NCBI GenBank assembly: GCA_904397895.1
Contig: CAJFOZ010000072.1
Coordinates: 1-43,467, forward strand
From: an uncultured Clostridia bacterium
Lineage (GTDB): Bacteria > Bacillota > Clostridia > Oscillospirales > Acutalibacteraceae
Direction: 5' to 3'
Length of the DNA: 43,467 nucleotides
The notes under the pieces were generated by a model, which was not told the DNA's origin, did not search any database, and worked only from the letters and a program-made list of their open reading frames with translations. A program made the translations under genes and the position numbers. Each line of letters opens with the position of its first letter. Positions within the stretch are counted from its first letter, which is position 1. Positions 6,377 through 15,600 of the stretch are shown here, in pieces.

Positions 6377-6525
6377 TAGGAGACGGTGCCGCTAGATTGG
6401 AACAAAGCCCCCTTATGTTAGGATTATACTTTGTATCCACCTATGTTTAACTCCCTATCCTCTTACTTATATCGGTTTTATTCTCTTAATCCGACTAAAA
6501 AAATCCATCTGAAAGGAGACTGGCT

Positions 6526-7944
6526 ATGAAACGAACTTATCCCATCTCACTGGATTTGTATCAATCCATTCAAACGGCTCCCCTATCCCTCAAGCAAAAC
6601 GATTCTACTGTACTGTCCCTGACCCTTCTGGAGCACGGTGCACCATCTCACTTAGAGGGATGCCGCCCCATTCTCTATGTTAAAAAATCCGATCTCACGT
6701 TGGTGATACAAACCGATGGTATCTCCATTACCAACGCGTCTACAGGCTGCCTGGAAATCGATCTGGACCCTCAATGTACTGCCTGCGCCGGCTGTGCCCG
6801 TTTTGAACTTTTTTTAGTAAAAGAACAAGAGAGCATTTCATCCTATGTGTTTGATATTTTATTCCTTCCCAATTTGGAGGGACAAGAACCATCGGAATCG
6901 GCCGTGGACTTTTTGCCTCAACTTAATGAAGCCATCTTAGAAGGAAGCCAGTTAAAAGATGATCTATCCGATCTCGTGGGACAAGCTGGAGAAGCGGAAG
7001 GTCAACTGCAGTCGGCTGCCGAAAATGCCCAAAAAGCGGCTGACCGAGCCAATCAAGCAGCGGAGGCTGCGGAGTCCATCGGCGATGAGGCTATTCAAAC
7101 TGCCAACCAAGCAAAAGAGATTGCCCAACAAGCAAAAAATACAGCCGATAGCAGTGCTTCCGATTCCAGTACTGCTCTCTCCACCGCTCAAGAAGCCCAA
7201 CAAACAGCAAATTCCATCGCCTCCCAAGCCTCTGACGCTCAGGAAACAGCCCAGTCTGCTTTGGAAACTGTAGAAGAATTACAATCAGATCTTTCCTATC
7301 ATCTTTCCCTCCGCTCAGAATTGGGTACTACCGATCTTGATACGGTTACTTCAATGGGTATTTATACCCAAGGGTATTCTTCCAACGCTACAGCAGAACG
7401 CCATTATCCCGATACCAGCGCCGGCCTTTTACAAGTGATGAGTAGCGAAGGTAAATTTTATCAGATTTATTATACACAAAATACATCAAAGGTTTTTTGG
7501 AGAAATTCCTATTCCTCTGCATGGCAACCGTGGTGCCAGATCTATCCGGCAGTTACCCATCAGACAGCCAAAAAAACCTCCATTTGTACCGAAGGCCAAT
7601 CTATGACCGGTATGTTATCCTGTACCATTACGCAGTATCCCGATGGATATATGTCTATTGACGGCACTTGCACATGGAATAACATGAATTTTAACCAGTT
7701 GCACACCGATGGACGTCGTATCCCTTTGCAACATTCCATTAGTATTGTCTTCCCCAAAACCTTTTCTGAGATCCCTTCGGTAATTGTACAACAAATCGGT
7801 CCCGATTCCGGCACATCCCCTTTGTGGATTCCCATCAGTGTAGAGAAAGACAGGGTATCTGGGTATCCCAGTATTTGGAATTCTGGCGAGGATATCACCG
7901 GATCAGAAGTTCTTTTCCACGTATCTGCTTTCGGCAAATATTAA
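6526..7944 (+). CDS. Phage tail fibre / baseplate upper protein (BppU-type N-terminus, pyocin-knob domain)
   Basis: A 472-residue virion-type protein. Residues 1 to about 120 resemble the BppU N-terminal domain of Firmicutes phage baseplates (LDLYQSIQTAPLSLKQND, then LEHG and YVKKSDL). Residues about 137-260 are an Ala/Gln-rich coiled coil, suggesting a trimeric fibre shaft. Residues about 265-345 (SELGTTDLDTVTSMGIYTQG ... FWRNSYSSAWQPW) form a pyocin-knob domain, common in receptor-binding fibres. The last 120 residues look like a beta-rich tip. AAAGGAG lies 8 bases before ATG. Normally it would sit among tail genes; here only its chaperone and two small genes accompany it. Role: binding a bacterial surface receptor. 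Confidence 0.8.
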   Translation: MKRTYPISLDLYQSIQTAPLSLKQNDSTVLSLTLLEHGAPSHLEGCRPILYVKKSDLTLVIQTDGISITNASTGCLEIDLDPQCTACAGCARFELFLVKEQESISSYVFDILFLPNLEGQEPSESAVDFLPQLNEAILEGSQLKDDLSDLVGQAGEAEGQLQSAAENAQKAADRANQAAEAAESIGDEAIQTANQAKEIAQQAKNTADSSASDSSTALSTAQEAQQTANSIASQASDAQETAQSALETVEELQSDLSYHLSLRSELGTTDLDTVTSMGIYTQGYSSNATAERHYPDTSAGLLQVMSSEGKFYQIYYTQNTSKVFWRNSYSSAWQPWCQIYPAVTHQTAKKTSICTEGQSMTGMLSCTITQYPDGYMSIDGTCTWNNMNFNQLHTDGRRIPLQHSISIVFPKTFSEIPSVIVQQIGPDSGTSPLWIPISVEKDRVSGYPSIWNSGEDITGSEVLFHVSAFGKY

Positions 7945-7969
7945 ACCCATTTAAAAGGAGGTTTTACCC

Positions 7970-8395
7970 ATGAAAATACAAAGTGATGTGTATCCCCAGC
8001 CGTTCCTCATCAGTCCTTGTGGGCAAGATTCCTGTTATGTTCTTTTCACCGATCAAGTTATCCCTTGCGAAATAGATGGCCAGATCTTCTACCAATACGA
8101 ATCTTTTGTTTTAACCGAGCCATATCGCGATACACTAGAACAGGAAATTTCCAATCAATACGATCTCTGGCTCCAGAAGGCCAAGGATTTCGATCGCCAA
8201 CACCAAGCGCACCAGGTTCGGCAACGGCGCAATCGACTGCTGGATCAATCCGATTGGACACAGATGCCTGACGTTGAATCTCACATCGCTCAGAGCTGGA
8301 AAGCCTATCGTCAGGCCCTACGGGATATTCCCCAGCAGCAACAGTTCCCTTACGACGTCCAATGGCCTTCTCCTCCCAATACCTGCGCAAAATAA
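7970..8395 (+). CDS. Phage tail fibre assembly chaperone-like protein
   Basis: A 141-residue protein. Its C-terminal half carries the hallmark of the phage tail assembly chaperone family (PF16778-like): RNRLLDQSDWTQMPD, then WKAYRQALRDIPQQ, ending VQWPSPP. Such proteins help tail fibres fold or attach and are encoded next to the fibre gene. The N-terminal half (about 1-60) is a small beta-rich region specific to this protein. AAAGGAGG lies upstream of the ATG, and the gap to the fibre gene is 25 bases. It is followed by a strong terminator, so the unit ends here. Confidence 0.75.
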   Translation: MKIQSDVYPQPFLISPCGQDSCYVLFTDQVIPCEIDGQIFYQYESFVLTEPYRDTLEQEISNQYDLWLQKAKDFDRQHQAHQVRQRRNRLLDQSDWTQMPDVESHIAQSWKAYRQALRDIPQQQQFPYDVQWPSPPNTCAK

Positions 8396-8410
8396 ATGAA
8401 ATACAAAGAA

Positions 8411-8445
8411 ATTCCCCAGCAGCTTAAACTGCTGGGGAACTTTTT
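8411..8445 (+). terminator. Terminator of the tail-fibre unit
   Basis: TTCCCCAGCAG pairs with CTGCTGGGGAA around CTTAAA, followed by CTTTTT. It lies 16 bases after the chaperone stop and between convergent genes, so it may serve both strands. Confidence 0.85.
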
Positions 8446-8463
8446 CGCTCTGGTTATCACAAA

Positions 8464-9462
8464 TTATTTTGTGATAATGATGCTATCCTGAACACTTACC
8501 GGTGCCCATTCGCCATTTGCATCCGCAGCCACGAAGCTGAAGATACGCATGCCAGCGGTACCAACCGACAATTCAACGGTCCATACCTTCTCATTGTCGA
8601 TTACTTCAGGTTCGCCGACAACTTCGGAACCCATCCATCTGCCGTTTTCGTTCTGTACGCCGACCTTTTCAGCAGCCAGATTGGTGCGGACCTTAACCTG
8701 AACAGTCTCGTTGATTGCAACACTGTCAGCCTGGAAGTCTGCTTCGTAAATCTTAGCAGCCTCAACCTGAGCCTTAGTGATGGTAACATTCAACTTAGCA
8801 TCGGTTACGATCCATTTGCCGCCCTGGTTGACTTTCAGGCCAAGCTCACGATCGCCAGCAGTGCCTACTTGAATCTGGACTTCCCAGATCTTATTGGTGT
8901 AGTCACCGTTGAAGTAGCTCTTAACCTTCAGCATGCTGATGGCTCTGCCGTTCTCGTTGATGATGCCGACGCCATTGACATCTGCAGGAGTTTTGATGGT
9001 CAGGTTGATGGTCTCATTGACCACATAGCTGTCCTTATCGGAAGTAATAGTATAAGTATCTTCCGGGACATCTTCTTTGAACTTGAAAGTCTGAACAGAG
9101 GGACCGTCGGTCCAACCAACGATCACAGTGTAGTTACCAGCAACGGCCTCATCCTTGGTCTGGAAGGTGATCTGGCCAGCGCCGCTTTCGTCCAAAGCAA
9201 TCTGATTCAGATAGCTGATCTGATCGGGATGCAGAGCCCACTCAGAGGCATCAGTACCCTCGAAGTCAGGGGTCATGCAGATGACGGAAACTTCTTCATT
9301 GGCAGCATCGGGAATCATGATATCCACTACAGCCGAAGAGGTATCTGCGTCAGGCGTTACAGTGATGGCAGGTTCTGCTGCCATGGATGAAATCACAGGT
9401 AATGTAAACAGGATGCACAGGGTTAGCAAAACGGCCAGACCCTGTCGGATGCGCTTACTCAT
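8464..9462 (-). CDS. Secreted repeat protein sharing a C-terminal domain with the GH92 mannosidase
   Basis: A 332-residue protein with an N-terminal signal peptide (KRIRQ, a hydrophobic stretch, then SSMAAEP). About 100 residues of unrecognised beta-rich sequence follow. Two repeats of about 95 residues complete the protein. Each has the pattern [VI]NE-x-[VI], then NENGR, then W-x-[VL] and GTAG-R. The protein ends DSIIITK. The last repeat closely matches the end of the GH92 protein at 12670 (DSIVVTK). No sortase signal or membrane anchor is visible, so the repeats may mediate surface attachment or carbohydrate binding. The start at 9462 has AAAGGAG 8 bases upstream. A long structured leader precedes it. 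I do not recognise the family. Confidence 0.7.
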   Translation of the reverse strand: MSKRIRQGLAVLLTLCILFTLPVISSMAAEPAITVTPDADTSSAVVDIMIPDAANEEVSVICMTPDFEGTDASEWALHPDQISYLNQIALDESGAGQITFQTKDEAVAGNYTVIVGWTDGPSVQTFKFKEDVPEDTYTITSDKDSYVVNETINLTIKTPADVNGVGIINENGRAISMLKVKSYFNGDYTNKIWEVQIQVGTAGDRELGLKVNQGGKWIVTDAKLNVTITKAQVEAAKIYEADFQADSVAINETVQVKVRTNLAAEKVGVQNENGRWMGSEVVGEPEVIDNEKVWTVELSVGTAGMRIFSFVAADANGEWAPVSVQDSIIITK

Positions 9463-9485
9463 CTTCTTCACTCCTTTATTTTGCA

Positions 9486-9590
9486 GCAAATGCAAATTTG
9501 CACGCCGTATCAAACGGCAGCCACAGAACATCGAAATGTTCTAAAGGAAAGGGTCGTCCAACATATACGGTTTTTTCCACATTGCCGTTT
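9486..9590 (-). ncRNA. Candidate structured leader with pseudoknot (putative cis-regulatory RNA)
   Basis: In mRNA sense, AAACGGCA (9590-9583) can pair with TGCCGTTT (9519-9512). CCGTAT (9570-9565), which lies inside that loop, can pair with ATACGG (9510-9505), just outside it. This makes an H-type pseudoknot. Between them sits AGAACAT-TTCG-ATGTTCT (9542-9525), a 7-bp hairpin with a TTCG loop. A fourth element, GCAAAT-ttgc-ATTTGC (9501-9486), ends about 10 bases before the RBS. The leader from the promoter is over 300 bases and contains no good ORF. It fits no riboswitch class I know. Confidence 0.4.
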
Positions 9591-9785
9591 AGCACTCTCA
9601 GAAACTTTGCTTCAAAAGATTTCTTTCATGCATCCGGTGCAGCCACAACTTCTTATGTTGAACATCAACCTCCTCCCGCTTGATATGCGAGTTCAAACCA
9701 ACTTAGGCAGTCTTACTGTTAGCCCAATAACAGCAAAACGCGATTCATTTTTGCCCGCAATAAAAGGAACCAACTCTTGTAATGT

Positions 9786-9814
9786 ATTATAGCATAAAGA
9801 ATTCAATTTGTGTA
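9786..9814 (-). promoter_or_regulatory. Promoter of the secreted repeat protein gene
   Basis: TATAAT (9786-9791), preceded 17 bases upstream by TACACA (9809-9814), a 4/6 match to TTGACA. Transcription would start near 9780, giving a leader of about 315 bases. Confidence 0.5.
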
Positions 9815-9834
9815 GTTGTTTTTTTAGAGGAAAA

Positions 9835-9875
9835 ATATAAAAAATTATGGGCATTTCGACGAACGAAATGCCCAT
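9835..9875 (-). terminator. Terminator of secDF
   Basis: A perfect 12-bp stem, ATGGGCATTTCG with CGAAATGCCCAT and a 5-base loop, is followed on the minus strand by AATTTTTT. It lies about 27 bases after the secF stop. Confidence 0.85.
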
Positions 9876-9902
9876 ACGTGTAATTGATTAAAAAAAGATC
9901 CC

Positions 9903-10862
9903 TTAGTCTTCCGACTTTTTCAATTGAGCGCTTTCCTGCTTCTTGAGCTTATGGCGGCGCCAAGTAACCCACAATGGGCCGGCGATGCACAGAGAAGTGT
10001 AACAACCAAAAAGAATTCCTATCATCATAGGTAATGCAAAGCTAATAATGGAACTGATGCCTCCCACTATACCTACTACTACCACGGCGCCAATGGCCAC
10101 AAAGGTAGTGGCGCTGGTGATGACACAGCGGGTAAACGACTGGTTGATACTCCGGTTGACCACTTCGCCGATCTCGGCCTTGGGACCCATCAGACGACGG
10201 TTCTCACGGACACGGTCGTAAATAACGATGGTGCTGTTGATGGAGTAACCTAAGATAGTTAAAATAACAGCGATAAAGTTGTCGTCCACCGGGATACGAG
10301 CCACTACAAATACGAAATACACCATTGTGATGTCGTGCAGCAGGGCGATAATGGCCATAACGCCGGCTGATATTCCGCCAATTTTCCGGAAACGGACGCC
10401 GATGTACAAAATCAATAAGACAGCGGCCAAACCAACTGCCACCATGCATTTGGCGAAGAATTCACCGCCCATGGTGGGATCGACTGAGTTTGCCTCTAAA
10501 AATTCAATCTGATTGTCCGCATATTTCTCGCTCATCGCTTGCGAAAGCTTATCCTGATTTTCAGGAGTCAACCCCTCGTCGCCAGGCAAGTCAATGGACA
10601 TTTTTTTGGAATTGGTGGCGCGGTCATCGGTGATGGACACGGAAGCTTGCTGACCAATGGTATCCTCCACCAATTTTGCAGCCTCATCCTTGTTGATATC
10701 GCCTTGGAAGGTGTAGGAAACCATGGTCCCTCCCTTAAACTGGATATCCATCTGAGTGCCAAAGATAATGTTAAATACCAATCCAAGAGCGATCAACGTT
10801 AAGGAGAAAATGAAAAAGTACTTTTTCTTGCCGACATAATCGAAGTTCATCGTCTTTTTCAT
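9903..10862 (-). CDS. secF: Protein translocase subunit SecF
   Basis: A 319-residue membrane protein of the SecF family, which with SecD uses proton motive force to help SecYEG export proteins. A first membrane helix (residues about 14-35) is followed by the periplasmic-type domain with FKGGTMVSYTF. Five further helices follow, including GYSINSTIVIYDRVRENRR, the family signature. The basic C-terminus is cytosolic. Its ATG overlaps the secD stop as ATGA, so the two are translationally coupled. The length is normal for a separate SecF. The several very large secreted proteins nearby would depend on this machinery. Confidence 0.95.
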   Translation of the reverse strand: MKKTMNFDYVGKKKYFFIFSLTLIALGLVFNIIFGTQMDIQFKGGTMVSYTFQGDINKDEAAKLVEDTIGQQASVSITDDRATNSKKMSIDLPGDEGLTPENQDKLSQAMSEKYADNQIEFLEANSVDPTMGGEFFAKCMVAVGLAAVLLILYIGVRFRKIGGISAGVMAIIALLHDITMVYFVFVVARIPVDDNFIAVILTILGYSINSTIVIYDRVRENRRLMGPKAEIGEVVNRSINQSFTRCVITSATTFVAIGAVVVVGIVGGISSIISFALPMMIGILFGCYTSLCIAGPLWVTWRRHKLKKQESAQLKKSED

Positions 10863-12244
10863 TCCGCATCACCTCCAAACAGCCAGGGCTTTCTAAAGAT
10901 CTTAAACCTGGCAATTGACTTGAGCATCAGGCGGGATGCGCCAAGGCCAAAGATGAAGTTCAAAATAACACCGCACAGCAAGGTATAGCCGAAGGAATAA
11001 ACTGCGCCGGTAGCGGCCGGGCCGAAGAATGAGAGAATGGGGCTCAGGATCTTGGCAAACAAACTCTCCGGCGGGCCAAACACTCCCATTAGAACAACCG
11101 ATACAATGATGTTGGTCAAGTTGCCGTCAAAAATGGCTGAGAAGCTGTTCTTATTACCGGCGTCGATAGCGCCGTCGATGGTTTTGCCAGCGCGGATCTC
11201 TTCCTTGATGCGCTCATTGGTAATGACGTTACAATCGACACCTACGCCAATGGATAAGATAATACCGGCGATACCCGGCAAAGTTAATGTAAAGCTTGGG
11301 ATGAAGGGGAAATAGCCCGACACAGCGGCGATGGCGCCGGCGGCCTGGCCAACCAATGCGATAGCTGCTACTACGCCCGGCAGACGGTAGTAGATTACCA
11401 TAAATACCACGATCAGAGCCAACGCAACGGCACCGGCCACTGCCATAGCGTCCCTGGCCTGGAAGCCTAATGTGGGATTGACGGTGCCGTAAGAATCGGT
11501 TTCCAATTTGAAGGGCAGGGCGCCGGCCTTGATCTTGCTGGCCAATTCCTTGGCGCTGTCGGCGTCAAAGTTACCCTCGATCTGGCACCGATTGTCGTTG
11601 ATCTGGGAGTTTACAGTAGGAGCCGAGATCAACTGGTTGTCCATCCAAATGGAGATGCTCTGTCCAACCAGACGGCCTGTGGCTTCTGCAAACTTCTCTT
11701 TGCCCTCGTCGTCAAACTCCAGGGAGACTACATACTTGGGAGTTCCGGTGGAATTGTCGATAGCAGCCTCTGCGTTGACAACATGCTGGCCATCCAGAAT
11801 GAGTTCCCCTGTCGGTTCGCCATTCTCATTGGTCCCGGTTCCCTCGCGGAAACTTAAGTAAGCTGTCTCGCCCAATTCCTGGATCGCCTTAGAGGCGTCG
11901 AAATCGGTTTCGTCCGACTTCCACGGGAATCGCAGAATAATACGATCCTTGTTGTAGTCCACATACAGTTCGTAGTCGGTGATGTTCTGATTTACCAGAC
12001 GGGTTTCAATGATGGATTTTGCTGCATCCATGTCCTTATCCTCAGCGTCATAGCCTTCCTCAGGGCGGAAGGTGACGTCTACGCCGCCTCGGATATCGAT
12101 ACCCCAACGGATATCCCCGGCTCCCTTGATGACCACATTGTCTGTGTCGCCATAGCTATAGTGGATGCCGCAGAACGACGTCACTGCCAAGGCGACAATC
12201 AGGATGGCCACAATGAAAAATACCGGTTTTCCAACTCGCTTCAT
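10859..12244 (-). CDS. secD: Protein translocase subunit SecD
   Basis: A 461-residue SecD. The N-terminal helix (FFIVAILIVALAVTSF) is followed by WGIDIRGGVDVTFRPE, the conserved first periplasmic motif, and a large extracytoplasmic domain. Near residue 300, TLGFQARDAMAVAG leads into five membrane helices with SIGVGVDCNVITNERIKEE, matching the SecD/RND signature. The start at 12244 was chosen for GGAGG 7 bases upstream; an in-frame ATG 39 codons earlier lies upstream of the RBS, at the promoter. The secDF operon has its own promoter; yajC is not adjacent. Confidence 0.95.
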   Translation of the reverse strand: MKRVGKPVFFIVAILIVALAVTSFCGIHYSYGDTDNVVIKGAGDIRWGIDIRGGVDVTFRPEEGYDAEDKDMDAAKSIIETRLVNQNITDYELYVDYNKDRIILRFPWKSDETDFDASKAIQELGETAYLSFREGTGTNENGEPTGELILDGQHVVNAEAAIDNSTGTPKYVVSLEFDDEGKEKFAEATGRLVGQSISIWMDNQLISAPTVNSQINDNRCQIEGNFDADSAKELASKIKAGALPFKLETDSYGTVNPTLGFQARDAMAVAGAVALALIVVFMVIYYRLPGVVAAIALVGQAAGAIAAVSGYFPFIPSFTLTLPGIAGIILSIGVGVDCNVITNERIKEEIRAGKTIDGAIDAGNKNSFSAIFDGNLTNIIVSVVLMGVFGPPESLFAKILSPILSFFGPAATGAVYSFGYTLLCGVILNFIFGLGASRLMLKSIARFKIFRKPWLFGGDAE

Positions 12245-12332
12245 TGCCAATCCTCCATATTCTACTGATCTGTGTTCTCGTAACCAGACAGGAACAGCTA
12301 TACCGCCAAAGAAACGAAACACTAATGTCACT

Positions 12333-12361
12333 ATTATATGCATAAAGCTGGAATAAGTCAA
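12333..12361 (-). promoter_or_regulatory. Sigma-A promoter of secDF
   Basis: TTGACT (12356-12361) and TATAAT (12333-12338) are separated by 17 bases. The leader is about 80 bases. The rest of the gap 12362-12594 shows no gene or clear structure. Confidence 0.85.
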
Positions 12362-12594
12362 CAGACTTGGCCCCTAATAATATATTTTTTTTGGAATTTT
12401 GCCGAAAAACAGTGTTTTTTCATCCCGTTGTAATGATCGATCCAGCGGTTGATATGGTCTCTGTTTGAAACAAAAGATGTAATTTTTTTATGCTTTTGTC
12501 CCCTTTTCCCCGTACAAAAAGACATGCCGTCTAAAACCGCTCTATGGTTTTTGGAAAAGGATGACAAAATTTTTAAGGCCTGTTTCTTTTATCC

Positions 12595-12635
12595 CAAAAA
12601 AGAAAAACCCGGCGCCACGGGAAAGCAGCGCCGGG
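12595..12635 (-). terminator. Terminator of the GH92 gene
   Basis: CCCGGCGC (12608-12615) pairs with GCGCCGGG (12628-12635). On the minus strand the stem is followed by TTTTTCTTTTTT. It lies 34 bases after the GH92 stop. Confidence 0.85.
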
Positions 12636-12669
12636 AAAAATCATTTTCTTATTTTTTCAACAATAACCT

Positions 12670-15600
12670 TTATTTGGTCACCACAATGGAATCCTGGAGG
12701 CTGTATCCCAGCCATTTGCCGGATTCATCGGCAGCCATAAAGTCAAACAAGCGGTTGCCTGCTGTGCCGATGGACAGGCTGATGGTCCAAATACGTTCGT
12801 CGCCTTCATCCACACAGCTGTCCACCGTGAAGCTGATGGGACGGCCATTCTCGCTCCGGACACTCAATTTGGCAACACCTAAAGAAGTCAAAACCCGAAC
12901 CTGGACCGGCTCATTTATAGCCACCTCATCGGCCTGGAACAGGGCTTCATACAAGAGTGCTTCGGCTGTCGGTTCAATGGTCAAATTCACCGATTTGCCG
13001 GAATCCTGCCAATAGCCATCCCGTTTGACCGAGATACCAAAGGCGCGTTCACCAATGGTCCCCACACTGGCTACCAGGGTCCAAACGCGGTTATCACCGG
13101 AATCGTCGTAGGCGCTGGACTTTAGGGTAATGGTTTTGCCCAGCTCGTTGGTCAGCTTGAGCTGTTGGACGGTCTTGGGCGTGGTGACGGTAAAGGTGAT
13201 GTCTTCATTGATCTTGTAGACGGCCAGGTCACGATCCACCTTGGCCTCCAACACGGGAGAACCGGCAAATACTGCCACTGTCAAGACCACATCCACACCG
13301 GAATCCTCAACCATACCTGTGTTATCCTTTAGGAACAGTCGCAGGACTCGGCTTTCACCAGGAGTGCCCAAAGCGGATTTCACAGTCCAGGACTTGGTAC
13401 CGTCGCCGTTGTTGACCGATTTCATAGAGGTCTTGGAAACCCATTTGCCCGCTTCATTCTGAAGCATGATATCGTTGATGGTATCTGCGGTCTTGAAGGT
13501 CATGGTAAAGGTTTCGTTTATCTCATAGACGGCGGGATCACGATCCAATTCCAGATCAATCACCGGATTGTCGTCTAAGGATTCCTTCTCGTGGAAGAGG
13601 AAGTAGTCGAAGTTGCCCACAAACTTGCTTTCGGATTTGAGGATAAAGTAAATGGTATGGGTACCGGTGATGGTCTGATCCAATTTACCGGTGACTTCCT
13701 GGTAATTGCTCCAGTCGCCTGTGGGAGGTACGTAAATAGTGCCCATCAATTCACCGTCGGGAGAATCCAAACGGACCTCTACACGGGCGGTATCATCCAC
13801 ATCGCCGTTGGGGCCGGAATGGCTAATGGTAATGGAATCAGCGCCGTTTGTGCCGGTGAAGTCCACATACTGGTAGCCGATGTAGCTGTCCGGATAGCAG
13901 GAGCCGATGTTGATGCGGTCGCCGCTGCCTTCCACGATGATGGTACCCTTCATGTCGTCAAAGGATTCGGCTTCGATCTTCTCAAGGCCATCGCGCAAGG
14001 GCTGAAGGTTTGCAATGGCGGCATTGATCTTGTCGATCATATCGAGGATCTGGCTGACGGTCAGGTCTTCCTGGGCATACAGGGCCTCGGCCTCAGCGAT
14101 GACGTCGTTCAAAGCGTCGATAGAGGGCTGGGCATAACCGGTGACGTCGTAATCCTTGGCGTAGTCGATGGCGGCGCCTAGGCTGTCACGGTCGGTGGAC
14201 TCGGAAATATAGCCCATCAGTTCCATTTCGGAAATTTCCAGTTTGTCACTGCCGGTGACGTCCAGCTTATAGTACTCGTACTTCTGGTCGTTGTCGATGG
14301 CAAAGGGACGCACGGTGCGATCCCACCGATAGGATTCACCCGAACGGCTGTCAAGCTCGGTCCATGTCTCGCCGTCGTTGGAGCCGGACAATGTCCATGC
14401 TGTGGGAGCGGTACCGGGGGTCACGTTGGTCAAGGTGTACAGCTCCACCTTTTTGCCGTTGTTCTGGCCAAAGTAGTAGATGATGGAAGTGTTGTTCTGG
14501 GAGAATTCAGGCGATCCGCCATCGGAAGTGTTGTTGAAGAGACGGGCCGATTCATTTACCAAGTTAGAGGCATAGACGCCGGCGTTGCTGCCGGTCAATT
14601 GGTCGGCCGAATCCATAAATTTGACGTTGGCCGCGGTAAAGTCGTCCATGGGTTCTGCCACTTCATCGTCTGTGGTGATGGAGGTGGGCAGGGATTCTTC
14701 CGAAGTGCCCCATGTGGACGGCTGATTGCCCATCTCAAAATCTAGGGTGATGTTGCCGTCGCCGTCTTTGTCGCCGTTGATAAGATCATTGTGGGTGATG
14801 AAGGTCTTGTTGTAGTCTTCGCCTTCCACCTTCAGATTCTGGATATAGATGTTTTCATCGCTGTTTTCGGGAGCATTGATGACCACATTGTTGCCGTTCT
14901 CCAGATGGATGGTGGCCTTCTTAAACAAGGGGGAGCTGATGGTAAATTCGCCGCTGCCCATGTTGACGGGATAAATGCCCAGGGCCGACAGGATATACCA
15001 AGCCGACATTTCGCCGTTGTCCTCGTCGCCAGGATATCCCTGACCGATGGTGTTGCCTACATAAAGGCGTTTCAAAATATCGCGCACCACTTCTTGGGTC
15101 TTATAGGGCTGGCCGGCGTAGTTATACATATAAGGAATGTGGTGGGAAGGCTGGTTGTTGCCGCCGTACTGGCCCAATTTATTGTCGCGGGCCTCACGCT
15201 GCTCGTGGATGACGCCGCTGCCGCTGGACAGATGGAATTCGGTACTGGTGGTGAAGAACTCATCCAGCTTTGCCGCCAGTTGTTCCCGGCCTCCGTAGAG
15301 GTTGGCAAGGCCCTGGCCGTCCTGCGTGACCGAGAAGGCCATGTTCCAGCCGTTGGTCTCGGTGTAGTCCCCGCTCCATTCAAACGGATCAAATGCTTCG
15401 TCGCTGGTGGTCCACTTGCCGTCGTAACTCTTGCCGCGGAACCATCCACCTATGTTGGGATTAAACAGCTTGACGTAGTTCTGGGCGCGGTTCATGTAAT
15501 AGACATACTCATCGTTAAAGTGTTTATACTCAGCGCTTTCCGTATCGGCAATCTGATCCCGCTGGATCTTAGCCATGTTGGCAATGCCGTAGTCGTTGAT

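Noticed and set aside
9591-9780. Cyclic-di-GMP riboswitch in the leader of the 8464 gene
   Set aside because: The conserved class-I core and the expected helices could not be matched; only simple hairpins such as CTGTTA/TAACAG are visible.
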